43,589 nt of DNA from Bacillota bacterium (lineage in GTDB: Bacteria > Bacillota > Clostridia > Lachnospirales > Lachnospiraceae): the NCBI GenBank assembly GCA_023443225.1, contig JAEZVF010000012.1, forward strand, positions 1 to 43,589, written 5' to 3'. Both the position numbers and the translations under genes were made by a program. The stretch's first letter is position 1. Each line of letters opens with the position of its first letter. Of this stretch, positions 9,601 through 17,455 are shown one piece after another. The notes beneath the pieces are model-generated. The model saw only the letters and a program-made list of their open reading frames with translations. It did no database searches and was not told the origin of the DNA.

Positions 9601-10704
9601 TTAAGCAGACTTAATCATATCAGCTGTTACAGTGATATAACCTACAGCTACAACCTTGCTGGAGCTTAAGTTTACAACCTCAATAATCTGTCCTGCAGTT
9701 ACTTCAATTTCGGTCGTTCCAGATGTCAATGTAGTACCTGCATAAGTGGTAGATGTCATGTTGTAAGTTGCACGGCTAGAAGGATTAATCTTGTAAGCAT
9801 AAGTCGTTCCGGTGTTACCAGCGGATATAGTGAGAATGGTTGTTCCGGTAGTTGCTCCGGCTGCTGCACCGATAGTTAAAGAGCCGGGAGAATATACCGC
9901 TCTAATTGCTACGCTCCTAAGTACCTTGTGGGCATATACATTTCTGCCCTGTACAGCAGATGCGCCGATGTACTTACCGGAGCCGGACAAATCCTGAACC
10001 TTGATCGGCACTGCAAACTCCATAGCTCTGGTTGCGAAACGAGGATGTCCTGCAAGCATAGCAAGATTTGCAGTAGTATCATTCCACTCGATAACAAGGA
10101 AATTAGCAATCTTACCAACTGCTCCAGTTGCAACAATTTGATCACCTAAATCTGTCGCTTTAACAAAATGGTCCTTATCCTTGAGGATTAAAGCCATTGT
10201 ATCCGGAGTAACAAGCAGATAGCGTCTGCCATCATTCGGGATCTTTGCTTTTGTCATACGGGTTCTTAAGTCTACAATTTTATCATAGATATTATCACTC
10301 GTAAGAACTGATTCGTTATCGACTGTAGCAGCAGCTAATAAAACGGTACCCCCGTCAGTATCAACTTGTTCCTGCATTCCGTAAGTAGCAGAGTCCAAAC
10401 GGTCAGCAACTAGATTATCCGGTACCGCCTTAGCATCGTAACCATCAATAACCTCGTTTACTGCCTTGTCCTTATCGATCGTCATGGTCTCGTATGCTGT
10501 GGATCCATGAGTGCCAGCGATACCATTGGCTTTGTCATAGTCAGACACAACAACCTCGCCATCACGTACCGGAATTTTTACTGATCCAGCTGCAGGAGAA
10601 CCTTCATAATCGTTATTAAATACAACTCCATCCTTTAAACAAAGGATATTTCTTAACTTAGCCAAAACTAATTTTGACCATCTTTCCTGATGTAAATGTG
10701 CCAT
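9601..10704 (-). CDS. Major capsid protein with extra C-terminal domain
   Basis: This 367-residue protein begins MAHLHQERWSKLVLAKLRN and has the pattern of clostridial coat proteins that are probably HK97-like (segments KIPVRDGEVVVSDYDKANG and RRYLLVTPDTMALI). The core ends near residue 275. The last ~90 residues are Thr/Ser/Gly-rich beta sequence, probably an Ig-like decoration domain on the capsid surface. The scaffold gene is immediately upstream. The ATG at 10704 follows AGGTGAATTAT; the frame is open three codons further up to a GTG. Confidence 0.88.
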   Translation of the reverse strand: MAHLHQERWSKLVLAKLRNILCLKDGVVFNNDYEGSPAAGSVKIPVRDGEVVVSDYDKANGIAGTHGSTAYETMTIDKDKAVNEVIDGYDAKAVPDNLVADRLDSATYGMQEQVDTDGGTVLLAAATVDNESVLTSDNIYDKIVDLRTRMTKAKIPNDGRRYLLVTPDTMALILKDKDHFVKATDLGDQIVATGAVGKIANFLVIEWNDTTANLAMLAGHPRFATRAMEFAVPIKVQDLSGSGKYIGASAVQGRNVYAHKVLRSVAIRAVYSPGSLTIGAAAGATTGTTILTISAGNTGTTYAYKINPSSRATYNMTSTTYAGTTLTSGTTEIEVTAGQIIEVVNLSSSKVVAVGYITVTADMIKSA

Positions 10705-10726
10705 ATAATTCACCTATTACCTTTCA

Positions 10727-11359
10727 TTAATCAATTTTTAGTCCAGGGTTTTTTCTAAGAAAGGCAGCTTCTACACCGTCTGATTTCTTAGATGTGCCTC
10801 TCTGTCTCTGTCCCCATGAACCTCTGTTATCAGTATCATCTTCATCCTCTTCGTCTTCATCATCATCAGATTTCTTTTTCTTAGAATCCGAACTTTTGAC
10901 AAATTGAGGATATTTCTTTATTACCTTTTCAATTGCTTCCTCGAAGTCTGTATCTTCGTCAACATAGGCTTTAGCCAGAGCGACCACGTCAGATACACTA
11001 TCCTTGGAAACATCATGCTCGAAACAAAGTAGCTTAGCTTCAAGTGAGCTCACCTTATCGTCGGTAGCCTTGGATTTATCATCAGAATTTTTATTATTCT
11101 GCTTATCCTTTTCTGCTTGCTCTGCTTTCTTGGCTTTGTCTCTTTCCCTTTTTAGTCTCAATTTAATAGCTTCGTCAAGCTCTTCTTGAGTAAAGGTTTT
11201 CTTATCCGACTTTTTAGACTTGTTACCAGTCCCTTTATCGTCCTGGTCATCATCCTGGTCGTCGTCACCATCATCACCGGTATTGTCGGCACCGTCACCG
11301 TCTCCACCATCGGCGAAGAATTGTAAATTGTACTTATGCTTTTGATTCATTAATTTCAT
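10727..11359 (-). CDS. Capsid scaffolding protein
   Basis: This protein has 210 residues. The start is fixed by GGAGGAAACAAT before ATG 11359 and by the N-terminus MKLMNQKHKYNLQFFADGG, common in scaffold proteins. The frame extends upstream but without a good ribosome site. The protein is extremely acidic, with an Asp/Gly-rich stretch at residues 17-45, then a Lys/Glu-rich coiled coil (about 60-115), a second acidic run and a basic C-terminus. This is the usual layout of scaffolds that bind the coat by their C-terminus and leave during maturation. Confidence 0.85.
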   Translation of the reverse strand: MKLMNQKHKYNLQFFADGGDGDGADNTGDDGDDDQDDDQDDKGTGNKSKKSDKKTFTQEELDEAIKLRLKRERDKAKKAEQAEKDKQNNKNSDDKSKATDDKVSSLEAKLLCFEHDVSKDSVSDVVALAKAYVDEDTDFEEAIEKVIKKYPQFVKSSDSKKKKSDDDEDEEDEDDTDNRGSWGQRQRGTSKKSDGVEAAFLRKNPGLKID

Positions 11360-11441
11360 ATTGTTTCCTCCATTTTGAGCCTGTCGGCTATGATTTCCGT
11401 ACAGTTTAACGCCATCAAGCACGTTTATAGGCAATAAAATA

Positions 11442-11459
11442 AGACCTTAACCCTGGTCT
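11442..11459 (-). terminator. Weak hairpin in the gap before the scaffold gene
   Basis: The stem is AGACC/GGTCT with an 8-nt loop, followed by TATTTTATT in the direction of transcription. It could be a weak attenuator that lowers read-through into the scaffold and capsid genes. The surrounding gap (11360-11525) holds only very short frames: an 11-codon ORF with an AAAGGGGCG site, a 21-codon GTG frame and a 19-codon frame. None is convincing as a gene. Confidence 0.35.
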
Positions 11460-11525
11460 CATGGGAGATAATCGGATCACCATCCTTTCAACTTGTCAGC
11501 AGTTTCAAGCATGTTTCGCCCCTTT

Positions 11526-11873
11526 CTATAAGCAATCGACTTCGCGAAATGCCTTAAGCATCTTCGGAAACTGTAATGCTATCCAGTCAACCATTTCTTC
11601 ATTGACCGCCCAATTTTCCGAATCTGAACTGTTGTTACTTAGCCCGCATTCCTCTAAAAAAGCATGAATAATTTCATGTCTCAAAGCTCGTTTTCGGTAT
11701 TCGTCCATATTATGTATTGCCATTATGTCAGATTCATCGTCTTTCATATCGCAAAGATGAATTTCTTTAACCGATGAATCGCAATATCCGTTGCATTGTT
11801 CAAGTTTGCGATTACTGTTTCGTGGCTCAATGATAATTTCGTACTCTGCGCCTAATATGTTTACCTTCATCAT
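11526..11873 (-). CDS. Small HExxH (zincin-like) phage protein
   Basis: This 115-residue protein carries H66-E67-I-I-H70-A-F, the HExxH zinc-metallopeptidase signature, followed by a Glu/Asn-rich helix with candidate third ligands (E85, E91, E92). Its length and the helix around the motif resemble minimal metallopeptidase domains of phage structural regions. It overlaps the minor capsid gene upstream by ATGA, so it is made with the head proteins. A role in processing a head protein or in head assembly is inferred. An ImmA-like role in repressor cleavage is unlikely this far from the repressor. Confidence 0.7.
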   Translation of the reverse strand: MMKVNILGAEYEIIIEPRNSNRKLEQCNGYCDSSVKEIHLCDMKDDESDIMAIHNMDEYRKRALRHEIIHAFLEECGLSNNSSDSENWAVNEEMVDWIALQFPKMLKAFREVDCL

Positions 11874-13030
11874 GCTACCTTTCCGAGCCCGTCCATATAA
11901 ATGCGCTCTTTCTGCTGTGGCAACCCCATTTCGTCAGAAAATCTCTTGTACTGTGCCATTGTACTTCTGTATTTGGCTTGTACGTTAATCAAATCATCTT
12001 CTGCAACATTTCCGCCCTTTAACAGCTTTATGTCATGTCTCTGCTTACGCATGAGTGATTCAAGGTGTCGTTGCCTTTGGGTAGCTTCGTACGTGGTGTA
12101 TTCTTTTCCTCGATACACTTTGATTTCGTTCTCTTTGGCGTTCATTTCGTCTAGTTGTTCGTCTGTCCATTGGCGTTCCGATACTCCCTCAACAAAAGGA
12201 TAAAAGTCATGATAACAGTTAGCACCTTTTAATCCTTGTACAGTTCCATATCCACAAATAGACTTTAATTCACTCATTGAGAATACTCTGCCTTGCCAAG
12301 CTTGATGTGATGGTCTGGCAGTTCCATGCCACGATACTTCAAATTTATCAGTTCCTAGTTCCCTAGCATTGGATTCGTTAATATGACCAGTAACTTGACT
12401 TACTCCAGTCATTAACGCCCTTCGCACAGCAACTTCAACCCGATTAGTAAATCCAGTAGCATAATCAATGGTTCTTAGTCCACTCTTGGTCATTTGATTA
12501 ACTGTTCTCTTAAGGGTAGAGTTATAATTAAATGTGCCTGTGGTTACTTCTAATACCGCATTATCAAGGGTTTGTTGTAGGAACTTGGATGCTTCTGTAA
12601 ACTCCAATTTGCCACCTACATCAATCATGAATCCTAAAGTTTGAGTAATATTAACCATCTGCTCTTTTGTCTGTGCTATGGTAGCCTGTATGAGCTGTTG
12701 CAGTTCTTTGTTTTCCTTGAATGGAATAAACTGCTTACCCGTAGCTTTGTATAGCTCTTCATCCCTTGCATATCCTTGAGCGATTACATCCTTATACAGG
12801 TCGTTAATCTCCTTGGTGGAAAGATTGAGCATACCGGCTATTTCTTTCTTGATTACTCTCTTGCTTTCGCCCATTTGCTGTAATCGGTATATTTGCCAAT
12901 CAGCTGACCTCGTTATCTCGTCGTTGATACGGATTCTTCGAACAATGTCTTCCATGACACGTATTTCTAATTCTGCCATGCGATTTTCTAGTTCGATAGG
13001 GATTCTTTCTAATTCCGATGGAGTAAACAC
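11870..13030 (-). CDS. Phage minor capsid protein (Phage_min_cap2-like)
   Basis: This 386-residue protein starts at GTG 13030 (AAAAGGGTGATCAG before it). The N-terminal two thirds are helical. The part at about 200-300 holds the conserved motif of the minor capsid / Mu gpF-like family: VSWHGTARPSHQAWQGRVF, then CGYGTVQGLKGANCYHDFYPF. It lies directly after the portal, as in most clostridial and lactococcal phages. It is probably packaged inside the head or acts in assembly with the portal. Confidence 0.85.
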   Translation of the reverse strand: MFTPSELERIPIELENRMAELEIRVMEDIVRRIRINDEITRSADWQIYRLQQMGESKRVIKKEIAGMLNLSTKEINDLYKDVIAQGYARDEELYKATGKQFIPFKENKELQQLIQATIAQTKEQMVNITQTLGFMIDVGGKLEFTEASKFLQQTLDNAVLEVTTGTFNYNSTLKRTVNQMTKSGLRTIDYATGFTNRVEVAVRRALMTGVSQVTGHINESNARELGTDKFEVSWHGTARPSHQAWQGRVFSMSELKSICGYGTVQGLKGANCYHDFYPFVEGVSERQWTDEQLDEMNAKENEIKVYRGKEYTTYEATQRQRHLESLMRKQRHDIKLLKGGNVAEDDLINVQAKYRSTMAQYKRFSDEMGLPQQKERIYMDGLGKVA

Positions 13031-13048
13031 CTGATCACCCTTTTCTAA

Positions 13049-13144
13049 TCATTTCAATAATGAATAAGTAATTAAAATTAACTGTAAAACAATTAATGCC
13101 AACTGAATGTATATAGATACTATCAATTTCCTTCGGCTGTTCAT
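13049..13144 (-). CDS. 31-residue single-span membrane peptide
   Basis: The reading frame MNSRRKLIVSIYIQLALIVL continues into a short Leu/Ile-rich end. There is one hydrophobic span from about residue 7 to 29 and three positive residues before it, suggesting an N-in topology. A GGCGGTGATTAA site precedes the ATG. The frame overlaps the end of the preceding 30-residue ORF. The function is unknown; a small membrane-active protein is possible. Confidence is limited by length. Confidence 0.45.
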   Translation of the reverse strand: MNSRRKLIVSIYIQLALIVLQLILITYSLLK

Positions 13145-13148
13145 TTAA

Positions 13149-13241
13149 TCACCGCCTTGTTATTTTCTTTTCTAACCACGGATTAAGACGAGAAAACATT
13201 TTATTTAACAGTTTCACGATTGGTAATAATATTGTTTTCAT
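13149..13241 (-). CDS. 30-residue basic peptide ORF
   Basis: The frame MKTILLPIVKLLNKMFSRLN continues to a basic end (EKKITRR). An AGGAGGGATTGT site lies directly before the ATG, as good as those of the neighbouring structural genes. The peptide is amphipathic and basic (pattern I-L-P-I-V-K-L-L-N-K-M-F). It fills the gap between the portal and minor capsid genes. The function is unknown. Confidence 0.45.
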   Translation of the reverse strand: MKTILLPIVKLLNKMFSRLNPWLEKKITRR

Positions 13242-13251
13242 ACAATCCCTC

Positions 13252-14589
13252 CTATGGAATAATATCAGCTGGTTCATTAATATTTTTGGCTGCTTCCTCG
13301 GCTGTTTCTCCGTACCATTTCATGCGGTATTCGAGCAAAGACATAGCACCGATAGCAATATCCCCTTTGTCGGTCTGTCTCTCTGATTGCTTGTCTTCGA
13401 TAATACTATCGTCAAAGTCAATACTTACATCTTCAATGTCGGTTCCCATTAATTGTGCGATTGCCCTTACCATGCTAATCAAGGCACTGCGTAAAACAAT
13501 TTTATGTTTCTGCAGCGACTGGTAGAGTTCCGACTTATCCGATATAACCTCGGTTGCTGTCTTGACTGCACCATTCTCGAATTTATAACGACCGGAACCC
13601 ATACCGCATTTAAAGCTTAATAAGTCAAGTACCTTGGTAATTCCTTTATCGTGATCCTCGGCTCTGATTTGTGGGTCATAGGTATCAATCTTGCCACTGT
13701 TATCTCTATCGCCCGGTATCGCATAGAATACACTATCGTTTTTATCAAATACCGGCTTAGCAACTCCCGTCTCGCCCATCTGTATTTTAGCCATACTAAG
13801 CGGAACCATGATTTTGCGTTTACCAAGTTCAAATTCATTCATGTAGCTATCAAATACAAGGTCGCAACCTTTTAGCTGTGATATTCCATTCGCGTACACT
13901 GATATGCCATAAGGGCTATCTAGATCAATGTTGTTTACGATGTTTGGGGTGATAATCTGGAACAGTGGTATCTCTAATCCCGTCTCAACCTCCGGCAACA
14001 TACCCTCATCAAGGTCTAGATCAGCACCGGATTCAGCATCTACAATATGATTCTCAATGATATAAGTTCCTCGGTCACTCTGCTTATGTATTTGGATATA
14101 ATACTGTTTCTTACCATCTCTTTCTCTCATGGAACCAAACGCACACTCGTTAACATAGCCATTATCCCAACCAAGAGGATATATCATTCCGGCTCTGATA
14201 TAATCTATAACCACTTCTCCGGATGCATCTAAATATTGCACAAGCGCACCTGTGCCTAGAGCAAAAGCTAACTCCATCAATTGATTACTCTTAACACGGA
14301 AATTATTATATTCAAAGACTGCTTCAAGCTGTTTATCGAAGTCAGTCCCGGTGTATATCTTAACCTTTTCATTCAAGAGTAGATTCGCCCAGTCTTCTGA
14401 TATGGTCTTGGCCATGCCTAGAGTGTATCTGTCCTTACCTACCATCTCGATACCATTATAAACCGTGTAATGATGGAAGTCCTTGACATACCCTTGATAC
14501 CAGTCTAGCCACTCATCATGATGTGATGTAGTCTCATCCTGCGCTGGGTTATAGCCATTATCAATTAAATATTCATGTATCGTTTTCAT
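13252..14589 (-). CDS. Portal protein (SPP1 gp6-like)
   Basis: This 445-residue protein has the features of the SPP1-type portal family: an N-terminal segment HHDEWLDWYQGYVKDFHHYT, then MAKTISEDWANLLLNEKVKI, a central beta wing, and a Glu/Asp-rich C-terminus. It forms the dodecameric channel through which DNA enters the head. It is placed after the terminase and before the minor capsid gene. The ATG at 14589 follows AGGTGAGGTGAGAT. Confidence 0.9.
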   Translation of the reverse strand: MKTIHEYLIDNGYNPAQDETTSHHDEWLDWYQGYVKDFHHYTVYNGIEMVGKDRYTLGMAKTISEDWANLLLNEKVKIYTGTDFDKQLEAVFEYNNFRVKSNQLMELAFALGTGALVQYLDASGEVVIDYIRAGMIYPLGWDNGYVNECAFGSMRERDGKKQYYIQIHKQSDRGTYIIENHIVDAESGADLDLDEGMLPEVETGLEIPLFQIITPNIVNNIDLDSPYGISVYANGISQLKGCDLVFDSYMNEFELGKRKIMVPLSMAKIQMGETGVAKPVFDKNDSVFYAIPGDRDNSGKIDTYDPQIRAEDHDKGITKVLDLLSFKCGMGSGRYKFENGAVKTATEVISDKSELYQSLQKHKIVLRSALISMVRAIAQLMGTDIEDVSIDFDDSIIEDKQSERQTDKGDIAIGAMSLLEYRMKWYGETAEEAAKNINEPADIIP

Positions 14590-14601
14590 ATCTCACCTCA
14601 C

Positions 14602-14745
14602 CTATATCCATTCCTTTTGGCAATTTTCACATTTATACACAAGCCTATCTATTTCCATATCTAGCATTTCGATTTGCATATATCCGTCACATGAAGGACA
14701 CTTTAGCCTAACTATTTTATTTATAAATTTTATGAATTTACCCAT
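14602..14745 (-). CDS. 47-residue zinc-ribbon protein
   Basis: This short gene between terminase and portal starts at ATG 14745 after AAGTGAGGTG. It has two Cys pairs, CPSC at residues 16-19 and CENC at 39-42, spaced as in a zinc ribbon. The N-terminus is basic and hydrophobic (MGKFIKFINKIVRLKC). Single zinc-ribbon proteins of this size bind nucleic acid or proteins; its role in packaging is unknown. Confidence 0.65.
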   Translation of the reverse strand: MGKFIKFINKIVRLKCPSCDGYMQIEMLDMEIDRLVYKCENCQKEWI

Positions 14746-14758
14746 GCTTTCACCTCAC

Positions 14759-16057
14759 TTATAAGTATAAAATATCATCCATAATATATTCCGTGCTATA
14801 CTCTTGCGCATCTAGACTATCGATATTCATCTCGCCATCATCAAGTCGGACATCCTTGGTAGGTTTCTTTTCATCATATACAGCCTCTTCCAAGGCTCGG
14901 ATTGTATGCGTACAACTCTCGTGTATCTTATATCTACCCTGTGCCATCATGCTATTATAAAAAGCTATCCGGTCATTGATAGGACCTTTGATTGCATTCT
15001 TAAGCTCTATCGGTATCCCGGCACGAATGACAGCCGATTCAAGTCCTGTTATGAGTGTCTGCTCCGCACTATCACAATATGCCTCATAACATTTGTATTT
15101 GCTTTGAATCTGCTTAACAAAGTCTATAAAGTCTTTATCCAGTGTTGCCGGACTAATTCTCTTTTTCTTGTAATATTCTCTTACCGTCACCACATGTTTA
15201 TATCCCTTTGTAAATCCAGTAAAGGTAAATGCGTGAGCTGATTTATTACCACCAAAGTCAACTCCGATTGTGCCCATGATGATAGGATTTTTCTCAAGCC
15301 ATTCATCATCAATCGTATAATCCTCTACATTATCAGCAAATTCCTGATATATTAATCCATCAGCTGCCACCCATAAGCCAAGGATAAATCTCTTAAAGAA
15401 TACTCCGGCGAACATTCGCTTGAACCGGTCTTTAATCTTTTGTGATAGGGTAAGGTTATCATCCATGGTAAAGTGTAAATGATATATGTTCTTCTCCGAT
15501 GCCTTATCTATAAATTCTTCCTTGATGTAATGGTGAGGTCCTTCCGGGTTACAGTTAAGAAATACCTTGGCTCCATCAACCGAACATCGACCAATCATCT
15601 GATCTATGAATGACTGTGGAAAAAGTGCTACTTCGTCCGCATATGCTCCGGCAGCTGTTAAACCTTGTAGTGCATCTTGTGAAGCTTCTGTGTTAGCTCC
15701 ATACATGTAATATGTATTGTTGCCAATCTCAATAAAGTTTTCTGAACGGTTATAATTATATGACCATCCCCATGCTGTTAGTATCTGAAGCATTGGCTTA
15801 ACAACATTACGTTTTAATGCTCCCATGGTCTTCCCGGCTAAGATAAAACTTTCTCCATCTGGGAAAGTCTCCTGGCTCCATTGTAGGAATGAGCATATAC
15901 AGGCTATAGTTTTACCTGAACGAATAGAACCATCTGCGATAACCATATCACAATCAGCAAAAGGTGATCCCTCTCGCCAAAAGTTAAGCAACTTTAATTG
16001 TTTTAATGAAAAGGGCTTGAACTGGAAGGATTTATTCTTCTTCGGTTTCTTCGGCAT
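14759..16057 (-). CDS. terL: Terminase large subunit
   Basis: This 432-residue protein is the DNA-packaging motor. The Walker A motif is GSIRSGKT at 43-50 and the Walker B motif is GAYADEVALF with D141 and E142. The nuclease domain begins at IMGTIGVDFGG, with D267 as the first metal ligand. The start ATG 16057 lies inside the end of the small subunit gene (26-bp overlap). It hydrolyses ATP to push DNA into the portal and cuts the concatemer. Confidence 0.95.
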   Translation of the reverse strand: MPKKPKKNKSFQFKPFSLKQLKLLNFWREGSPFADCDMVIADGSIRSGKTIACICSFLQWSQETFPDGESFILAGKTMGALKRNVVKPMLQILTAWGWSYNYNRSENFIEIGNNTYYMYGANTEASQDALQGLTAAGAYADEVALFPQSFIDQMIGRCSVDGAKVFLNCNPEGPHHYIKEEFIDKASEKNIYHLHFTMDDNLTLSQKIKDRFKRMFAGVFFKRFILGLWVAADGLIYQEFADNVEDYTIDDEWLEKNPIIMGTIGVDFGGNKSAHAFTFTGFTKGYKHVVTVREYYKKKRISPATLDKDFIDFVKQIQSKYKCYEAYCDSAEQTLITGLESAVIRAGIPIELKNAIKGPINDRIAFYNSMMAQGRYKIHESCTHTIRALEEAVYDEKKPTKDVRLDDGEMNIDSLDAQEYSTEYIMDDILYL

Positions 16058-16910
16058 CTTCCATCACCTCTTCATTTTCAAACATAGCTTTGATATCTTC
16101 TGTTGTTGGCTTTACTGCTTTCAGGAACTCTTTTATACCGTCATTGGTAGTTTGTTCCGGTTCTGTCTTCTTGCATTCTAACTCAAACTTTTTATTATCA
16201 TAATCAATCTTGTGCTTATCCATAGGATTCATAAGGAAATATCGGTCAAGCCATTCTAGAGAGCGGTTTTGGTCAGCTAATTTAATAGATATGCCCTCTT
16301 TGCCTTGTTTTATTTCTCTTATCAATTGGGTATCTGTATTCTTTGATTCTTTTAAATCAATTGAATTAACCTTTATCATCGTTCCGTCTGTGGTTTCCAC
16401 TTCCTTCTTACCAAAAGACACATAATTGCCGATATCGGCAAAGGCAATTCTCATATGTAAATCAATTATATCTGATTCAGTAGCCACTATCTGTTGGCGC
16501 TTTAATTCTTGCAGGCGTTTTATTTCTTCTCTTACACCAACATTAACCATCAATCTAGGTCCGCATGTGTTAGCGGTTTCCCAATCACAGTTATAAGCTT
16601 TTATATAAGCCTGTGTAGCATTAAATATCTTACTGTAATAAATACAAAAAAGCCTTTGCTCATGGGTAAGGTTCTCATTTAACATCGTTTCCCTTGTTCC
16701 ATCGTCAATAGGCTTTTCTCTCTTATTTTGCGTGCGCACATTTTCTGTTTTTGTGTGCACACCTTTTTTATTATCCTTAGACCATTTATATCTAGTCTTC
16801 CATGACTTTACCGTATTCAAAGTAACATTATATTTTTCTGCAATGTCCTTGTACTTCATGCCATTCATATAGTCCATTTCCGCTAGCTCATAATTTGGAA
16901 TTTCACCCAA
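16032..16910 (-). CDS. terS: Terminase small subunit
   Basis: As started here the protein has 292 residues. An N-terminal helix-turn-helix (MKYKDIAEKYNVTLNTVKSW) is followed by the terminase-2 core (TRETMLNENLTHEQRLFCIY) and an acidic C-terminal tail. It recognises the packaging site and recruits the large subunit. The open frame extends to 17042, but that part overlaps the tRNA-Ile gene and cannot be protein. I choose TTG 16910 (MGEIPNYELAEMDYMNGMKY) because GAGGTGAGG lies just before it; ATG 16877 is the alternative. Confidence 0.85.
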   Translation of the reverse strand: MGEIPNYELAEMDYMNGMKYKDIAEKYNVTLNTVKSWKTRYKWSKDNKKGVHTKTENVRTQNKREKPIDDGTRETMLNENLTHEQRLFCIYYSKIFNATQAYIKAYNCDWETANTCGPRLMVNVGVREEIKRLQELKRQQIVATESDIIDLHMRIAFADIGNYVSFGKKEVETTDGTMIKVNSIDLKESKNTDTQLIREIKQGKEGISIKLADQNRSLEWLDRYFLMNPMDKHKIDYDNKKFELECKKTEPEQTTNDGIKEFLKAVKPTTEDIKAMFENEEVMEDAEETEEE

Positions 16911-16943
16911 CCACCTCACCTCATATTCGTTTGTTTTGATTAG

Positions 16944-17015
16944 TCGGCACACACAGAATCGAACTGTGATTAGATGGATATAAGCCACCCGTACTAACCG
17001 TTGTACTATATGCCA
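16944..17015 (-). tRNA. tRNA-Ile(UAU)
   Basis: This is a full 72-nt cloverleaf. The acceptor is TGGCATA/TGTGCCG (two G-T pairs) and the D stem is GTAC/GTAC with GG in the loop. The anticodon stem is GGTGG/CCATC with loop CTTATAT (U33, anticodon UAU) and the T arm is CACAG-TTCGATT-CTGTG. CCA is not encoded. It would read AUA. Most bacteria read AUA with a CAU tRNA modified to lysidine, so UAU is uncommon. It sits just upstream of the terminase genes. Confidence 0.85.
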
Positions 17016-17122
17016 ATATTTGTAATATATGAATAATGGCATCTAGAACTTAATCCAGATGCCAGCCTTCGCTCTTGAAGGTCTTTGTATAGTATTATTA
17101 GCTAACTGCTATTACTTTCGTT

Positions 17123-17160
17123 AAAAGGCACCCCGCCGAGCCAACAACAGAATGCCTTTT
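17123..17160 (-). terminator. Hairpin AAAAGGCA/TGCCTTTT between the two tRNA-type genes
   Basis: This perfect 8-bp stem has a 22-nt loop and can be read in either direction; the U-rich side makes a terminator or processing site plausible. The loop holds the 13-mer CGAGCCAACAACA (17137-17149, plus sense), which occurs again on the opposite strand at 29109-29121. Confidence 0.4.
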
Positions 17161-17202
17161 TCAAAGGAGAAAATTAGAAATCTCCCCCAAGGGTAGGGAG
17201 AA

Positions 17203-17293
17203 TGGGATATCCAGGAGTCGAACCCGGCGACCATGCTATCTTTATGGCCAGTAAAGTATGCATGACCTGACACCGCAACAGGCTTAATATCCC
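17203..17293 (-). tRNA. Abnormal tRNA-like gene with elongated anticodon arm
   Basis: The acceptor GGGATAT/ATATCCC is perfect with discriminator A, the T arm is CCGGG-TTCGACT-CCTGG, and a D arm GCCTG/CAGGT has GG in its loop. Between them, where a 17-nt anticodon arm is expected, lies a 33-nt arm: CATGC/GCATG, a 3x3 internal loop ATA/ATA, then CTTTA/TAAAG closing the 7-nt loop CTGGCCA. That loop has U33 and would give anticodon GGC (Ala), yet the acceptor lacks the G3-U70 pair that marks alanine tRNAs. It could be a degenerate tRNA or a tRNA mimic. Confidence 0.65.
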
Positions 17294-17331
17294 ATATCCT
17301 TGCCATTGTTACCTTACATCAGATAACTTAT

Positions 17332-17406
17332 CCCGCATGGTAAAGGCTCCGCGGTATCCGGTTTTCGTTTACCGGCAACTAAAGGAGGTTCCCCAATGGG
17401 CTAACC
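17332..17406 (-). ncRNA. Possible structured leader RNA upstream of the tRNA block
   Basis: On the minus strand there is a hairpin GGTT-AG-CCC(ATTG)GGG-AACC (17387-17406) and a second one CCGGT/ACCGG (17358-17375). The second competes with an alternative pairing TTTACC/GGTAAA (17339-17344 with 17368-17373). Mutually exclusive stems suggest a switching leader or processing signal, but I match no known riboswitch or ribozyme. The rest of 17294-17455 has an AT-rich stretch with a TATATGT/ACATATA repeat next to the late regulator gene, where a late promoter would be expected. Confidence 0.35.
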
Positions 17407-17455
17407 GGAAATGTTATATGTGTTCTATTACATATACTTTTATTAATTAAGTATA

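Noticed and set aside
11526..11873. ImmA/IrrE-type repressor-cleaving protease
   Set aside because: The HExxH motif would fit, but the gene is translated with head genes 19 kb from the repressor, and no HTH partner is next to it.
16911..17042. N-terminal extension of the terminase small subunit
   Set aside because: These bases contain a complete tRNA-Ile gene, and the extension has no ribosome site. The start was moved to 16910.
17121..17306. 61-residue minus-strand open frame
   Set aside because: It runs through the tRNA-like gene (17203-17293) and a hairpin, with no ribosome site. It is non-coding.
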